Positions 1 through 8,800 of a DNA stretch of 34,844 nucleotides are shown piece after piece. The first letter of the stretch is position 1; each line of letters opens with the position of its first letter. The stretch is from assembly GCA_001803235.1 (NCBI GenBank), contig MHBL01000106.1, positions 28,006-62,849 on the forward strand, given 5' to 3'. The DNA comes from Lentisphaerae bacterium RIFOXYA12_64_32 (GTDB lineage: Bacteria; Verrucomicrobiota; Lentisphaeria; Oligosphaerales; YB12-FULL-65-16). A program made the position numbers and the translations under genes. The notes beneath the pieces were generated by a model that saw nothing but the letters and a program-made list of their open reading frames with translations, made no database searches and was not told where the DNA came from.

Positions 1-224
1 GGGGCGGGCTGTCCGCCCTCTTTCCCCCCATCGTCGCCCCGCGGGCGCAAGACCCGCGGCGGCGCGAGCCGGCACGAGTAACACCAACCTATGATCGGCC
101 GGTCCGCCGGCCGGGGGCGCTGACGCATTACCTCACGCTTTCTCTCCCGCTGTCATTCCTGCGGACTCCGCATCATATTATGTGGTGACCCGCCAACCGT
201 GAACCGGGAGACTGAGGCCAGACC
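1..224. other. Upstream region of purB with two hairpins
   Basis: No gene is supported here. Two hairpins are visible: GGGCGG/CCGCCC at 2-18 and a 7-bp stem CGGCCGG/CCGGCCG at 96-113 with loop TCCG. Neither is followed by a T-run, so either could be the end signal of a gene outside the window or a simple repeat. A TATTAT box at 176-181 could be the purB -10, but no convincing -35 accompanies it. The string AACCGTGAACC just before purB resembles the short repeat units next to rnhB. Confidence 0.5.
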
Positions 225-1661
225 ATGGACCGAAACGCGTACGAGAACCCGCTGTCGTTGCGCTACGCCAGCCGCGAGATGAACGCCGTGTGGTCGCCGG
301 ACCGCAAATTTTCGACCTGGCGCCGGCTCTGGCTCGCCCTGGCCCAGGCCGAAAAGGAGCTCGGCCTTCCCATCACGCAAGGCCAGCTCGACGAGATGGC
401 GCGGCACCTCGACGACATCAACTACGAGTTTGCCGAGGCCAAGGAGAAGGAACTGCGTCACGATGTGATGAGCCACATCGCGGCCTTCGGCGAGCTGTGT
501 CCGGCCGCGCGCCCGATCATCCACCTCGGCGCCACCAGTTGCGAGATCACAGACAACACGGAGCTTATCCAGACCCGCGACGCCCTGCGCCTCGTGCGCA
601 CCAAGCTGGTCGGCGTTATGGGCGCCCTGCGCCAGTTCGCGTTCACCCACCGGAGCCTGCCCACGCTCGGGTTCACCCACTTCCAGCCGGCACAGTTGAC
701 CACCGTCGGCAAACGCGCCTGTCTCTGGCTCTACGACCTGCTGCTCGACCTGCAGGAGGTCGAACGCCTGCTCGCCGAACTGCCGTTCCGCGGCGTCAAG
801 GGCACCACCGGCACCCAGGCCAGCTTCATGGAGCTGTTCGAGGACAACGGCGCCAGCGTCGAAGCCCTGGACCGCCGCGTCACCGAACTCATGGGGTTCG
901 AGCGCGCCGTGCCCGTGTCCGGCCAAACCTACTCGCGCAAGTGGGACTACCGCACCCTGACGGTTCTGGCCGGTATTGCGCAGTCCGCCGCCAAAATGGC
1001 CACCGACGTGCGGCTCCTGGCGCACCTGAAGGAGATCGAGGAACCGTTTGGCGACAAACAGGTCGGTTCCAGCGCCATGGCCTACAAGCGCAACCCCATG
1101 CGTTCCGAGCGCGTCTGCTCCCTGGCGCGATACGTCATATCCCTGACTGACAATGCCGCGCAGACGCACGCCAGCCAGTGGTTCGAACGCACTCTGGACG
1201 ACTCGGCGAACCGGCGTCTGTCCCTGCCGGAAAGCTTCCTGGCCGTGGATATTATCCTGTCAACCCTGACCAACGTCGCCTCCGGCCTGCAGGTCTGGCC
1301 GAACGTCATTGCCCGGCACGTGCGCGAAGAGCTCCCGTTCATGGCCACCGAAGCCATCATCATGGCGTGCGTCAAGGCGGGCGGCGACCGCCAGGACATC
1401 CACGAAGCCATTCGCCAGCACTCCATGACCGCAGGGCGGCGGGTCAAGCAGGACGGCGCGCCGAACAACCTGCTCGAACTCATCCGCGACGACCCGCGTT
1501 TTACCGCCATTCACGGCCAGCTCGATGACCTGCTCGACCCCGCCCGGTTCATCGGCCGCGCCCCCCGCCAGGTCGAGCAATTCCTGGCGACTCACGTCGA
1601 CCCGGCCCTGCAACGCCTGGGTGCCAAGCAGACAGGCGCCACGGAAGCCGTAACCGTATGA
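225..1661 (+). CDS. purB: Adenylosuccinate lyase
   Basis: Fumarase/aspartase-superfamily lyase of purine synthesis. The family converts SAICAR to AICAR and adenylosuccinate to AMP, releasing fumarate, as a cytosolic homotetramer. The 478-residue product has the family signature [15 protein letters not shown] at 281-294, the mobile active-site loop with catalytic serine. It also has LRHDVMSH around residue 83 and the THFQPAQ segment with a conserved His at 152. Length is normal for the family. The ATG at 225 is preceded by GAGG at 214-217 with a 7-nt gap, a good ribosome binding site. It is separated from the next gene by 194 bp containing a structured repeat, so it is probably not tightly co-translated with it. 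The superfamily call is very secure, and adenylosuccinate lyase over other members is strongly favoured by the signature. Confidence 0.96.
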   Translation: MDRNAYENPLSLRYASREMNAVWSPDRKFSTWRRLWLALAQAEKELGLPITQGQLDEMARHLDDINYEFAEAKEKELRHDVMSHIAAFGELCPAARPIIHLGATSCEITDNTELIQTRDALRLVRTKLVGVMGALRQFAFTHRSLPTLGFTHFQPAQLTTVGKRACLWLYDLLLDLQEVERLLAELPFRGVKGTTGTQASFMELFEDNGASVEALDRRVTELMGFERAVPVSGQTYSRKWDYRTLTVLAGIAQSAAKMATDVRLLAHLKEIEEPFGDKQVGSSAMAYKRNPMRSERVCSLARYVISLTDNAAQTHASQWFERTLDDSANRRLSLPESFLAVDIILSTLTNVASGLQVWPNVIARHVREELPFMATEAIIMACVKAGGDRQDIHEAIRQHSMTAGRRVKQDGAPNNLLELIRDDPRFTAIHGQLDDLLDPARFIGRAPRQVEQFLATHVDPALQRLGAKQTGATEAVTV

Positions 1662-1693
1662 GGCGCAAGACGGCGAGTGTTCGGTGTTCAGGC

Positions 1694-1811
1694 CAGTGGC
1701 GCGGGACCTCCGGGACCGCAGCAGGGTACCTCGGGGCCGTCCCGGCCCGAGTCACTCGGCCGGAGACCGGCCCGAGGACTCTGCTTCGGCGCAGAACGCG
1801 CCGAGCCACTG
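1694..1811 (+). repeat. Structured leader repeat B, copy 1
   Basis: A 118-bp element bounded by CAGTGGC and GCCACTG. It contains several GC hairpins: one at 1730-1751 (CTCGGG...CCCGAG), one of the form CGGCCGG-AGA-CCGGCCG type, and a smaller TCTGC/GCAGA stem. Closely similar copies lie at 20314-20463 and, on the other strand, at 27550-27666. Here it ends 44 bp before the permease start codon. No target duplication was found. Confidence 0.85.
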
Positions 1812-1822
1812 CACCATCTGAC

Positions 1823-1847
1823 ACCTGAAACCCGAAACCTGAAACCT
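1823..1847 (+). repeat. Heptamer tandem repeat
   Basis: Units ACCTGAA, ACCCGAA, ACCTGAA and a partial ACCT follow each other without gaps. The island fills the space between repeat B copy 1 and the permease start, where a Shine-Dalgarno sequence would be expected. Confidence 0.85.
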
Positions 1848-1855
1848 CTTCACCC

Positions 1856-2881
1856 ATGCTCTCCGTCTTCACCGCCAGTCTTCTATCCGTGCTGCAGGTG
1901 GCCTTCGTCGCGGCGGCCGGGCTGTGGCTGGCGCGGCGCGGTATCCTGACCACCGACTTCCGGCGCGCCCTCAGCCACCTGATCGTGTCGCTGATGCTGC
2001 CGTGCCTGTTGATCAGCAAGCTCAGCGCCAGCGTCAACCTCCAGAACCTCCTCAACTGGATCGTGGTGCCGGCTGTGGCCCTGGTCTACATTGCGCTCGG
2101 GATGGCGATGGGTTGGCTCGTAACGGCCCTGATGCGCCCCCCGGAGTCGGTCCGGCGCGTCGTCACCGCGGCCATGGCGTTCGGCAACTCCGGGTACGTG
2201 CCCATGCCGCTGGTGCTGGCGCTGGCGGCCACCGCGCCGCTGTTCCGCAACGACCCGCACGCCGGCGAGCGCGGTGTCGCCTACATCTCACTCTACCTGG
2301 TCTGCATGTCGCCCTGCCTCTGGGGCATCGCGTTTCCGTACCTCGCGAACAAGCCGCTCGGACACATTGGGCGCGAATATATCCTGTCCGCGCCGTTCGT
2401 CGCCGTGCTGGTCGGCATCGTGTTCGGCGTCACGCCGTTCCTGCGCCACCTGTTCGTCGACGCCCATGCGCCCTTGCGCGTGGTCATGCTGACGGCCGAC
2501 CAGATCGGCATCGCCGCCATCCCCTGCGCCCTGCTGGTGCTGGGCGCGAACCTCGCTGACTCGGAAGTGCGCGAGGCCGCGGTCAGCAACCGCCTGCTCG
2601 CCGTGATCATTGCCGCGCGGCTCGTGGTGCTGCCCCTCATCGGCTGCGCCTTCGTGGTCGCCCTGCACCGCGCCGGACTGGTTCCCAAAGACCCCATGTG
2701 CTTGCTGGTGCTGATGATCCAGGCCGGCGTGCCGCCCGCCACCAACCTCATCCTCATGTGCCAGGTGCACAAGCAGGGCGAGGCGGCCATGTCCAAGATC
2801 CTCGTAGTCACCTACGCCGCCGCCGTACCCCTGATGACCGTGCTCATCGCCATTTTCCTCTGGGTCGTCGGAACCCTGTAG
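1856..2881 (+). CDS. AEC-family (auxin efflux carrier-like) permease
   Basis: A 341-residue, very hydrophobic protein with about ten predicted membrane segments in two halves. This is the layout of the AEC/bile-acid-sodium-symporter-like fold. N-terminal features include LWLARRGILTTDFRRALSHL and a conserved LMLPCLLISKL stretch; the central region has AFGNSGYVPMPLVLA, typical of AEC proteins. Family members export or take up organic anions such as malate, malonate or auxin-like acids, and the substrate cannot be read from sequence. It sits in the inner membrane. ATG 1856 is chosen because homology to the family begins at the first hydrophobic helix. There is no clear ribosome binding site, because the preceding bases are a heptamer repeat and, before that, repeat B. 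Confidence 0.88.
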   Translation: MLSVFTASLLSVLQVAFVAAAGLWLARRGILTTDFRRALSHLIVSLMLPCLLISKLSASVNLQNLLNWIVVPAVALVYIALGMAMGWLVTALMRPPESVRRVVTAAMAFGNSGYVPMPLVLALAATAPLFRNDPHAGERGVAYISLYLVCMSPCLWGIAFPYLANKPLGHIGREYILSAPFVAVLVGIVFGVTPFLRHLFVDAHAPLRVVMLTADQIGIAAIPCALLVLGANLADSEVREAAVSNRLLAVIIAARLVVLPLIGCAFVVALHRAGLVPKDPMCLLVLMIQAGVPPATNLILMCQVHKQGEAAMSKILVVTYAAAVPLMTVLIAIFLWVVGTL

Positions 2882-2925
2882 GCCGAAACCGGGTCTAAAA
2901 CGACTTGAGAACGTCAACGGTGGGC

Positions 2926-2954
2926 TTGACCCAAGAGGGCCAGTCGCTTATCTT
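2926..2954 (+). promoter_or_regulatory. Sigma-70-type promoter of the zinc peptidase gene
   Basis: TTGACC at 2926-2931, a 17-bp spacer, then TATCTT at 2949-2954. It is located about 50 bp upstream of the start codon in the gap after the permease gene. The same -10 hexamer, TATCTT, occurs upstream of the giant secreted gene at 20296. Confidence 0.6.
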
Positions 2955-3003
2955 TGTCCAGTGGGCGTGTTCGGTGCGCGCCGACAACAGGAGATGATTG
3001 AAG

Positions 3004-3702
3004 ATGTTGTTCTTCGACCCCTTGTACCTGCTCTTCGCGCTGCCGGGACTGGTCCTGTCCCTGTGGGCAACCTTCTACACGAAGTCGACCTTCGGCAAGT
3101 ACTCCCGCGTCCGTTCGGCGCGCGGACTGACCGGCGCCGAAGCCGCCTCCATCATGCTCGAACGCAGCGGCGTTCGGGATGTGCGGATCCAGCGCACGCC
3201 CGGCTCGCTCACGGACCACTACGACCCGACGAGCAAGACGCTGCGTCTCTCTGAGGACGTCTATGACAGCAGCTCGCTGTCCGCCATCGGTGTCGCCTGC
3301 CACGAGGCGGGACATGCCCTGCAGCACGCCACCGGCTATGCTCTGCTCGGCCTGCGCACCACACTGGTCCCGGCGACCAACATCGGCAGCACCATGTCCT
3401 ACGTCTTCATCCTCATCGGGTTCTTCCTGCACAAGCCCCAGTTCATCCTCTGGGGTGCGGCGCTCTTCTCCTTGGCGGTGCTGTTCTCGATCATCACCCT
3501 GCCCGTGGAGTGGAACGCCAGCAGCCGCGCCAAGAAGGCCATGGTCGAGTGCGGCGTCGTGCTGCCGCAGGAACAGGGCGGCGCGGCCAGCGTGCTGAAC
3601 GCGGCATTCATGACCTACGTCGCAGCCGCCGTGACGGCCCTGCTCACCCTGCTCTACTACCTGGTCCGCGCCGGCGTGTTCGGCGGCCGTCGCGACGAGT
3701 GA
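3004..3702 (+). CDS. Membrane zinc metallopeptidase, YugP-like
   Basis: A 232-residue protein of the neutral zinc metallopeptidase family (Zn_protease_2, YugP-like). The zinc and catalytic motif HEAGH is at 100-104, in the longer string [17 protein letters not shown]. It is embedded in a membrane protein: an N-terminal helix (about 5-24), two hydrophobic segments after the motif (about 118-165) and a C-terminal helix (about 200-225). Family members are uncharacterised inner-membrane proteases. The ATG at 3004 is preferred over the in-frame TTG at 2998 because GGAG at 2990-2993 lies 10 nt before the ATG but only 4 nt before the TTG. It has its own promoter and appears to be a single-gene unit. 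Confidence 0.9.
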   Translation: MLFFDPLYLLFALPGLVLSLWATFYTKSTFGKYSRVRSARGLTGAEAASIMLERSGVRDVRIQRTPGSLTDHYDPTSKTLRLSEDVYDSSSLSAIGVACHEAGHALQHATGYALLGLRTTLVPATNIGSTMSYVFILIGFFLHKPQFILWGAALFSLAVLFSIITLPVEWNASSRAKKAMVECGVVLPQEQGGAASVLNAAFMTYVAAAVTALLTLLYYLVRAGVFGGRRDE

Positions 3703-3781
3703 GCCGGCAGCGGCGGCTGGCGCAACTGACACTCACGGCCCGCAGGGGCCACGGCCGAGGTCGAAGAAAGGGGACGGAATC

Positions 3782-4597
3782 ATGGGCGTCACACACCCCC
3801 GCCGCTACGGCAGTCCCCCGGAAGAGCCCCGGCTCGCAGACCCTCGGATCGGGCCTGCGACGGACCAAGCACGTCGCCGCACCGGCGACATTCGCCCCCC
3901 GACGCCAGCGTTCACGCTGATCGAGCTGCTGGTCGTCATTGCCATCATTGCCATCCTGGCCAGCATGCTGCTGCCGTCGCTGCAGCAGGCCAAGGAGCGC
4001 GCCAACAGCGCGGCCTGCATCAACAGCCTCAAGCAACTGGGCTTAGCGACCTTGACCTACACCGAGGACTGGGAAAGCTTCCTCCCCTTCGCCTATCACA
4101 CGGTGGAGACCAACTTCAGTGGCTACGGCACGCCGTCCGCACCCGCCTGGTACACGCTGGTCGGCCCGCTCATCGAAGTCCCGGCCTATGACTTCTACCG
4201 GCTGGGCACCGTCTGGCAGGGCCTCTATGGCCCCTGCATCTTTTCCTGCCCGGGCCAGAAGTTCACCTATCCAACCACGGCACCCGTGTCGTACGTGCCC
4301 GGACTCCGGGTCGCGACCGGTCGGCCCGTGCACATGGACCAGCAGCGCGGAAACCTGAAGCCGATCAAGAAACCCGCCGAGAAGATCTGGCTGAACGAGG
4401 TCATGTCCGGCCCGATCGTGTTCAACGAAGGGCATATCGGCCTGGCGGACGCGCTGGACGTGTTCTCCATCCGCCACAATCTCGGCGGCAACGTCTGCTT
4501 CTTCGACTGGCACATCGAGTGGACCAACCTCGGCAAGGTCCGCTCCCCCGCCTCCGGGTCGGTCAACGCCTTCGGCCCCTACGACACCTACCGGTGA
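3782..4597 (+). CDS. Type II pseudopilin-like secreted protein with prepilin N-methylation motif
   Basis: A 271-residue protein whose helix begins [19 protein letters not shown] around residues 41-59. This is the prepilin signature followed by the hydrophobic polymerisation helix, then the typical [25 protein letters not shown] stretch in which Glu/Lys-rich helix turns continue. The C-terminal domain is predicted globular, with a late FFDWHIEW segment like the H-x9-DG region of PVC pseudopilins. PVC bacteria encode many such proteins, of unknown individual function. Two oddities: the leader is about 40 residues and Arg/Pro-rich, and the residue before the cleavage-site Phe is Ala (TPA-F) rather than Gly. 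ATG 3782 has the strong upstream AAAGGGGA. No secretion or pilus genes lie nearby. Confidence 0.87.
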   Translation: MGVTHPRRYGSPPEEPRLADPRIGPATDQARRRTGDIRPPTPAFTLIELLVVIAIIAILASMLLPSLQQAKERANSAACINSLKQLGLATLTYTEDWESFLPFAYHTVETNFSGYGTPSAPAWYTLVGPLIEVPAYDFYRLGTVWQGLYGPCIFSCPGQKFTYPTTAPVSYVPGLRVATGRPVHMDQQRGNLKPIKKPAEKIWLNEVMSGPIVFNEGHIGLADALDVFSIRHNLGGNVCFFDWHIEWTNLGKVRSPASGSVNAFGPYDTYR

Positions 4598-4630
4598 CGC
4601 CGGGCGCCGGAGTGATCCGGATCGAGCGCG

Positions 4631-4687
4631 GTCGACTGCCGCCGACTACCGTCGATCGCAGTCGACAGCAATCGGCGGCGCGCCCCA
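4631..4687. terminator. Possible bidirectional terminator hairpin between convergent genes
   Basis: The 94-bp gap between the pseudopilin (+) and the carboxypeptidase (-) has a 9-bp stem GTCGACTGC (4631-4639) with GCAGTCGAC (4658-4666). An overlapping alternative stem is GCCGCCGA/TCGGCGGC. There is no T-run, so this is only a positional inference. Confidence 0.4.
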
Positions 4688-4691
4688 GCCC

Positions 4692-5705
4692 TCAGTTCGC
4701 CGGGAGGCTGTAGCCCCAGTCGAGGAGCTTAGTCACCAGGTCGTCGCGCGCGACGCTGCTCGGACAGCCGGTCGCCACCACGATCAGAACCCGGTCGTTG
4801 CGGGTGCAGGTGGCGGTCACACAGAACCCGGCAACATTGGTGAAACCGGTCTTCATCCCGTTCACGCCCGGGCAGGTCTTGACCAGCTTGTTGCGGTTGG
4901 TCAGAAGGAAGGGCTTCTTCGTCTTCTCGCGGATAGGGCTGCTCCAGGTCGAGCTCCAGTGCACGACCTCCGGGTAATCAAGCAGATGCCCGGCCAGGAA
5001 GGCCAAGTCAAAGGGCGCCGCCGAATTCTGCCGCGGCCGGTTCGGCTCGGTCAGGCCATGGGCGTTGAAGAAGGCGAAACTGCTCAACCCCTGTTCCTTG
5101 GCCCTCTGGTTCATGCGCTGACAGAATCGTTTCGGGCTCCCGCCGCCAAGAGTCTCAGCCACCAGGTAGGCCGCATCGTTGGCACTGTGGATCAGCATGC
5201 ATTTCAGCAACTCGTCCATGGTGAACGTTTCGCGCGGATCCATATAGACCTGCCCCTCGCTGATGGCCCACGTCCCCTTCGTCACCCGAACCGGTGTCGT
5301 CAGCGTCACGCCCGAGTACGGATCCCGCACGGCCTCCATCAACAGCAGGACGGTCATCATCTTGGTCATGGACGCAATGGGGACCGGGTCCGCTGCATTC
5401 TTCTCCCACAGGATGCGCCGGTGCGTCCAGTCCAGGACCACGCCGGCACGGCAAAGGGCGGCCTTGGTCTGGAGTGCTTTCGGCAGGGGGGGTGCGGAAC
5501 GCGTGTAGACACTCAGGTCAAAGCGCGGATCGAGAGGCGACGTCCCTGCAGGGGGAGGCGGCGCGGCTGACGCATCCGGCGGCACGGCTGTTTCGGGGGT
5601 CTGCTCCGACGCGGGAGGCGTGGTCCGTTCATGATAGTGCCGCCAGACCAGGAACACCGCGCCTACGTGCAGCGCGACGATCAGGATGGCGATGAACCAC
5701 TTCAT
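4692..5705 (-). CDS. D-alanyl-D-alanine carboxypeptidase, peptidase S11 family
   Basis: Penicillin-binding protein of the DacA/DacF type that trims the terminal D-Ala of peptidoglycan stem peptides in the periplasm. The 337-residue product has all three active-site motifs: SxxK as SMTK at 112-115, SxN as SAN at 174-176 and KTG at 285-287. An N-terminal helix (about 3-21) anchors or exports it. A Pro/Ala/Thr-rich linker (about 28-58) leads to the catalytic domain. The usual C-terminal membrane-anchoring domain of E. coli PBP5 is absent, so attachment is probably by the uncleaved N-terminus. The frame is open further upstream, but the start at 5705 places the export helix first and overlaps the pcnB stop codon as ATGA, indicating translational coupling. 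Confidence 0.93.
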   Translation of the reverse strand: MKWFIAILIVALHVGAVFLVWRHYHERTTPPASEQTPETAVPPDASAAPPPPAGTSPLDPRFDLSVYTRSAPPLPKALQTKAALCRAGVVLDWTHRRILWEKNAADPVPIASMTKMMTVLLLMEAVRDPYSGVTLTTPVRVTKGTWAISEGQVYMDPRETFTMDELLKCMLIHSANDAAYLVAETLGGGSPKRFCQRMNQRAKEQGLSSFAFFNAHGLTEPNRPRQNSAAPFDLAFLAGHLLDYPEVVHWSSTWSSPIREKTKKPFLLTNRNKLVKTCPGVNGMKTGFTNVAGFCVTATCTRNDRVLIVVATGCPSSVARDDLVTKLLDWGYSLPAN

Positions 5706-6985
5706 CTCTCCGGTCCAGCCTCGGGTGGCGGCTCCCGTCGATGCCCCTGATCGTGCCCGCGGCCGCGCCCATGCGTCGACCGGCGGTCTCGACGGTGCGG
5801 CGGAGACCCGTGCAGTGCCGGATTGTGCTGCGGCCACTCCGCCAGGCACTCATCGCCCCACTGATACACCGTGGCCAGCAGCGCGAACAGCTCGCGGCCG
5901 TACTTGTACTCCGGATGCCGCAACAGACGCCCTTTGGTCGTTGGGTCCCTGAACCGCGGCAGCAGCAGCAGAATGTCCCGGACCCGGGCGGTAAAGAATC
6001 GCGACACGGTAAAGGGCTGGAAGAACCGGCGGATGGCCTCGCGGCACTCGGCATCAACCCCTTCTCCAGGCTCCCAGAGCCGGGACGGGTCATCCTCGCA
6101 GCCCAGGGCGGTGGCAACGGCGGGAAACACCACCGTGGACAGAGCCAGGGCCCTGGAATTCGAATAGCCGCCCGCTGCCATGCGCCGGTCCCGTTCCGCG
6201 AGCAGAGCCGCCGTCAACCACCCCTGCGGCGTGCCCCAGATCTCCGCCAAGTTCGGCCAGAAATGCCGCAGAAGCCCGTACTCGTGAAAGACCGTGAAGG
6301 TGCGGTTGGCAAACGGCCGGGAGAAGATCTTCAGCAACTCCTCGAACAGTCGGGCCGAGGACGCCCGGCAGATCTGCTCGACACGCTCCCGCAGGCATCG
6401 GTCCAGCTCGGGCTCCGCCTTGAACCCGTACTGCGCCACCAGTTTCACCGCGCGCAGAATCCGGACAGGATCCTCATCCAGGCGTTTTCCGGGCTCGCCG
6501 ATGGTCCTGACGACACCGTCCCGAATGTCCTGCACGCCCCCGACCAGGTCGATGATCCCCCGGTTACCCACCGGATCGTAAAAGATGGCATTGGCGGTGA
6601 AATCGCGCCGGCGCGCGTCTTCCTCGAGGGTGCCGTACTCGTTGTCACGCCAGAGCATGACCCCGTCGTCGTTCACCCGGCCGCGCCGCTCCTCCGCCGT
6701 GGGCTCACGCCGGAAGGTGCTGACCTCGTAGTAACCTCTCTCAGTGTAGACGTGAGCCAGGCGAAAGCGCCGGCCGATGATTCGCGCCTTGCGCCGGCCG
6801 AAGACCTGCCGGACCTGTTCAGGCGTGGCTGCCGTGGCCAGATCATAGTCCTTGGGGGGTATGCCCAGAAGCAAATCCCTGACCGCACCGCCGACGACGT
6901 AAGTCTCGAAGCCGCTCTGAACGAGCTGGCTGGCGACGCGCTCCACACCCGGCTCGATTTTGTGCTGCAAGGACATATGCTTCAC
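5702..6985 (-). CDS. pcnB: Poly(A) polymerase / CCA-adding enzyme family nucleotidyltransferase (PcnB-like)
   Basis: Class II tRNA-nucleotidyltransferase-superfamily protein of 427 residues. The catalytic head shows GGAVRD at 32-37 and the metal-binding DYD at 46-48. The segment GRRFRLAHV at 71-79 resembles the RRFRLxHV motif that distinguishes bacterial poly(A) polymerases from CCA-adding enzymes. Later come RRDFTANAIFYDP and LDEDPVRILRAVKLVAQYGF, which are standard for the family. The C-terminal 30 residues are rich in Arg, His, Gly and Pro, as in other PcnB tails. Polyadenylation of RNA 3' ends is the likely role; CCA addition is the alternative. The GTG at 6985 overlaps the rnhB stop as GTGA, supporting coupled translation; an ATG at 6976 is a possible start. 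Confidence 0.88.
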   Translation of the reverse strand: MKHMSLQHKIEPGVERVASQLVQSGFETYVVGGAVRDLLLGIPPKDYDLATAATPEQVRQVFGRRKARIIGRRFRLAHVYTERGYYEVSTFRREPTAEERRGRVNDDGVMLWRDNEYGTLEEDARRRDFTANAIFYDPVGNRGIIDLVGGVQDIRDGVVRTIGEPGKRLDEDPVRILRAVKLVAQYGFKAEPELDRCLRERVEQICRASSARLFEELLKIFSRPFANRTFTVFHEYGLLRHFWPNLAEIWGTPQGWLTAALLAERDRRMAAGGYSNSRALALSTVVFPAVATALGCEDDPSRLWEPGEGVDAECREAIRRFFQPFTVSRFFTARVRDILLLLPRFRDPTTKGRLLRHPEYKYGRELFALLATVYQWGDECLAEWPQHNPALHGSPPHRRDRRSTHGRGRGHDQGHRREPPPEAGPER

Positions 6986-7653
6986 GCCGAGACAGGGTCG
7001 TTCCCCTGCCTGAAGGCGAACTCCTGCTGGCCTGTGTACTGCGGGTCAAGGCGACGGACCGGCGCGAACGATCGGCGGTGGATCGGGCTGGGCCCCAGCC
7101 GTTCCAGAGCGTCAAGATGCTCAGCCGTACCGTACCCCTTGTGGCGGGCAAAACCGTAGCCCGGATACTGGCGGTCCAGCTCCACCATCATCCGGTCGCG
7201 GCAGACTTTGGCCACAATGCTGGCCGCGCCAATGGTGGCGCTGAGAGCGTCGCCCTTGACCACAAAACTCGCCGGCACGGGAAAATCCGGCACGGGCAGA
7301 CCATCGACCAGAGCGAAATCGGGAAGGGGAGTCAGGGCTCGCACGGCCTGGCGCATGGCCAGGTGCGTCGCCCGCAGAATGTTCAAACGGTCAATGTCTG
7401 CCACGGAAACGACGCCGGTGCCGACGTTGACGCCGGGGAGCGACTGCAATTCCCGACAGAGCTCCTCGCGCTGCCGTTCGGTCAGGGTCTTCGAATCCGC
7501 CAGCGGCAAGGCCCATGCGCGCTCCGGCAACACCACGGCCACCGCCACGACAGGGCCGGCCAGGGGACCGCGGCCGACTTCATCGACCCCCGCGACCCGG
7601 GCGTATCCGTTGCTGAATGCGAGCCGCTCGAAGTGGAGATTGTCGGTTGGCAT
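6982..7653 (-). CDS. rnhB: Ribonuclease HII
   Basis: Endonuclease that cuts the RNA strand of RNA-DNA hybrids and removes single ribonucleotides from DNA. The 223-residue product has the hallmark DEVGRGPLAGPV, with catalytic Asp24-Glu25, plus LADSK (Asp53), ALVDG (Asp117) and VVKGDA (Asp135). The four catalytic acids expected from E. coli RNase HII (D16, E17, D108, D126) are therefore all in place. AASIVAKVCRD and HKGYGT are also family motifs. It sits between rplS and pcnB, as in many rpsP-trmD-rplS clusters. The start at 7653 has no Shine-Dalgarno; instead, GGTTCAN-type short repeats run right up to the ATG. Confidence 0.96.
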   Translation of the reverse strand: MPTDNLHFERLAFSNGYARVAGVDEVGRGPLAGPVVAVAVVLPERAWALPLADSKTLTERQREELCRELQSLPGVNVGTGVVSVADIDRLNILRATHLAMRQAVRALTPLPDFALVDGLPVPDFPVPASFVVKGDALSATIGAASIVAKVCRDRMMVELDRQYPGYGFARHKGYGTAEHLDALERLGPSPIHRRSFAPVRRLDPQYTGQQEFAFRQGNDPVSA

Positions 7654-7749
7654 GGTTCACGGTTCAGCGGTTCAAGGTTGTCAAGGTTATCGGATGTAAG
7701 CGCAGATTCGACCAACCGTGAACCCTGGAACGGTGAACCTTTGAACCAT
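7654..7749. repeat. Short-repeat island (GGTTCAN units in opposed arms)
   Basis: The rplS-rnhB gap holds GGTTCAC, GGTTCAG, GGTTCAA and related units on one side. The same units appear inverted on the other side (AACCGTGAACC, AACGGTGAACC, TTGAACC). The arms can pair, for example GGTTCACGGTT with AACCGTGAACC. No gene fits here. Confidence 0.75.
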
Positions 7750-7758
7750 GCCCAAGGC

Positions 7759-8106
7759 TCAGGAGGTGTGCAGGTCCTTGATCCGGGCCGCCTTCCCAAC
7801 CTGGCCTCTGAGGTAATACAGTTTCGAGCGCCGGACCTTGCCCTGTTTCATCACCGTGATCTTCGCCAACCGGGGTGAATGCAGGGGGAAGACACGCTCC
7901 ACGCCTTGCCCATACGAGATCCGGCGCAGGGTCACACTCTCGGTTATGCCCCGTCCGTTGCGGGCAATCACAGTCCCGGTGAACGCCTGGCTGCGCTCCT
8001 TGTCACCCTCGACGATGAGCACGTCGAGTTTCAAGGTGTCGCCAACCGCAAACACCGGAAGGTCCGTCTTCAGATTCTCACGTCGGATTTTTTCGATCTT
8101 GTTCAT
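7759..8106 (-). CDS. rplS: 50S ribosomal protein L19
   Basis: A 115-residue protein from the large ribosomal subunit, near the 30S-50S interface. Typical L19 segments are [61 protein letters not shown] and [21 protein letters not shown]. The length matches the family. The ATG at 8106 starts the conserved MNKIEKI. It lies 29 bp inside the 3' end of trmD, so the two are almost certainly co-transcribed. Confidence 0.97.
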   Translation of the reverse strand: MNKIEKIRRENLKTDLPVFAVGDTLKLDVLIVEGDKERSQAFTGTVIARNGRGITESVTLRRISYGQGVERVFPLHSPRLAKITVMKQGKVRRSKLYYLRGQVGKAARIKDLHTS

Positions 8107-8794
8107 GGTCCGTCTCCACACCGCGCTGCAGCAGGTCCGGCCGCCGGGACACTGTTCTTACCAGCCGCTGTTCCGTTCGCCAATCCCGAATCTCTTCATG
8201 AGCGCCCGACAGCAACCGACTCGGTATGCCCATGCTCTGAAACTCCGCCGGCCGGGTGTACTGCGGGTACTCCAGCAGGCTGCCGTCGCCAAAAGACTCC
8301 TCTGTTGCGGAGTCCGCACAACCCAGCGCTCCCGGCAACAACCGGATGACGGCGTCGGCTACCACCAGCGCTGCCAAGGTCCCGTTCGTGAGGATATAGT
8401 CCCCGATGGACAGTTCCTCATCGCACAGCACCTGCCGCGCCCGCTCATCGACTCCTTCGTAGTGGCCGCAGACCAGAATCAGGTGCGGGCACTCGGCCAA
8501 ACGCCGCGCCGTTGCCTGCGCAAAACTCTCGCCCTGCGGCGTCAGCAGCACCACGTGCGCTGCGGGTGTCCTCACGCTCTCGACCGCCTCGAACAGGGGC
8601 CCGCACTGCAAGACCATGCCCGCCCCGCCGCCGTACGGCTTGTCGTCCACGGTGCGATGCCGATCTCGGGCAAAGTCCCGAGGATTGATCAGCCGGACCT
8701 CAACGATCCCCTGCCCCTGTGCCCGCTTCAGAATCGACTCCTCGAACGGAGCGCGGCACATGCCTGGGAACAGGGTGACAATGTCCAGCCGCAT
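8078..8794 (-). CDS. trmD: tRNA (guanine-37-N1)-methyltransferase
   Basis: SPOUT-class methyltransferase that makes m1G37 next to the anticodon and prevents +1 frameshifting. It acts as a homodimer with a trefoil knot. The 238-residue protein starts [12 protein letters not shown] and carries [50 protein letters not shown] and [10 protein letters not shown], the knot and substrate-binding motifs of the family. The common CGRYEG is CGHYEG here. It starts 6 bp after the khpA stop and overlaps rplS by 29 bp. In many genomes rimM precedes trmD, but here it does not. Confidence 0.96.
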   Translation of the reverse strand: MRLDIVTLFPGMCRAPFEESILKRAQGQGIVEVRLINPRDFARDRHRTVDDKPYGGGAGMVLQCGPLFEAVESVRTPAAHVVLLTPQGESFAQATARRLAECPHLILVCGHYEGVDERARQVLCDEELSIGDYILTNGTLAALVVADAVIRLLPGALGCADSATEESFGDGSLLEYPQYTRPAEFQSMGIPSRLLSGAHEEIRDWRTEQRLVRTVSRRPDLLQRGVETDHEQDRKNPT

Positions 8795-8800
8795 CGCGCC

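Noticed and set aside
153..1169. Long open frame on the minus strand opposite purB
   Set aside because: It mirrors the codon structure of a clearly real gene; in GC-rich DNA the antisense frame stays open by chance and encodes no recognisable motif.
5741..7159. Plus-strand frame across pcnB and rnhB
   Set aside because: It crosses two well-supported minus-strand genes and shows no protein family features.
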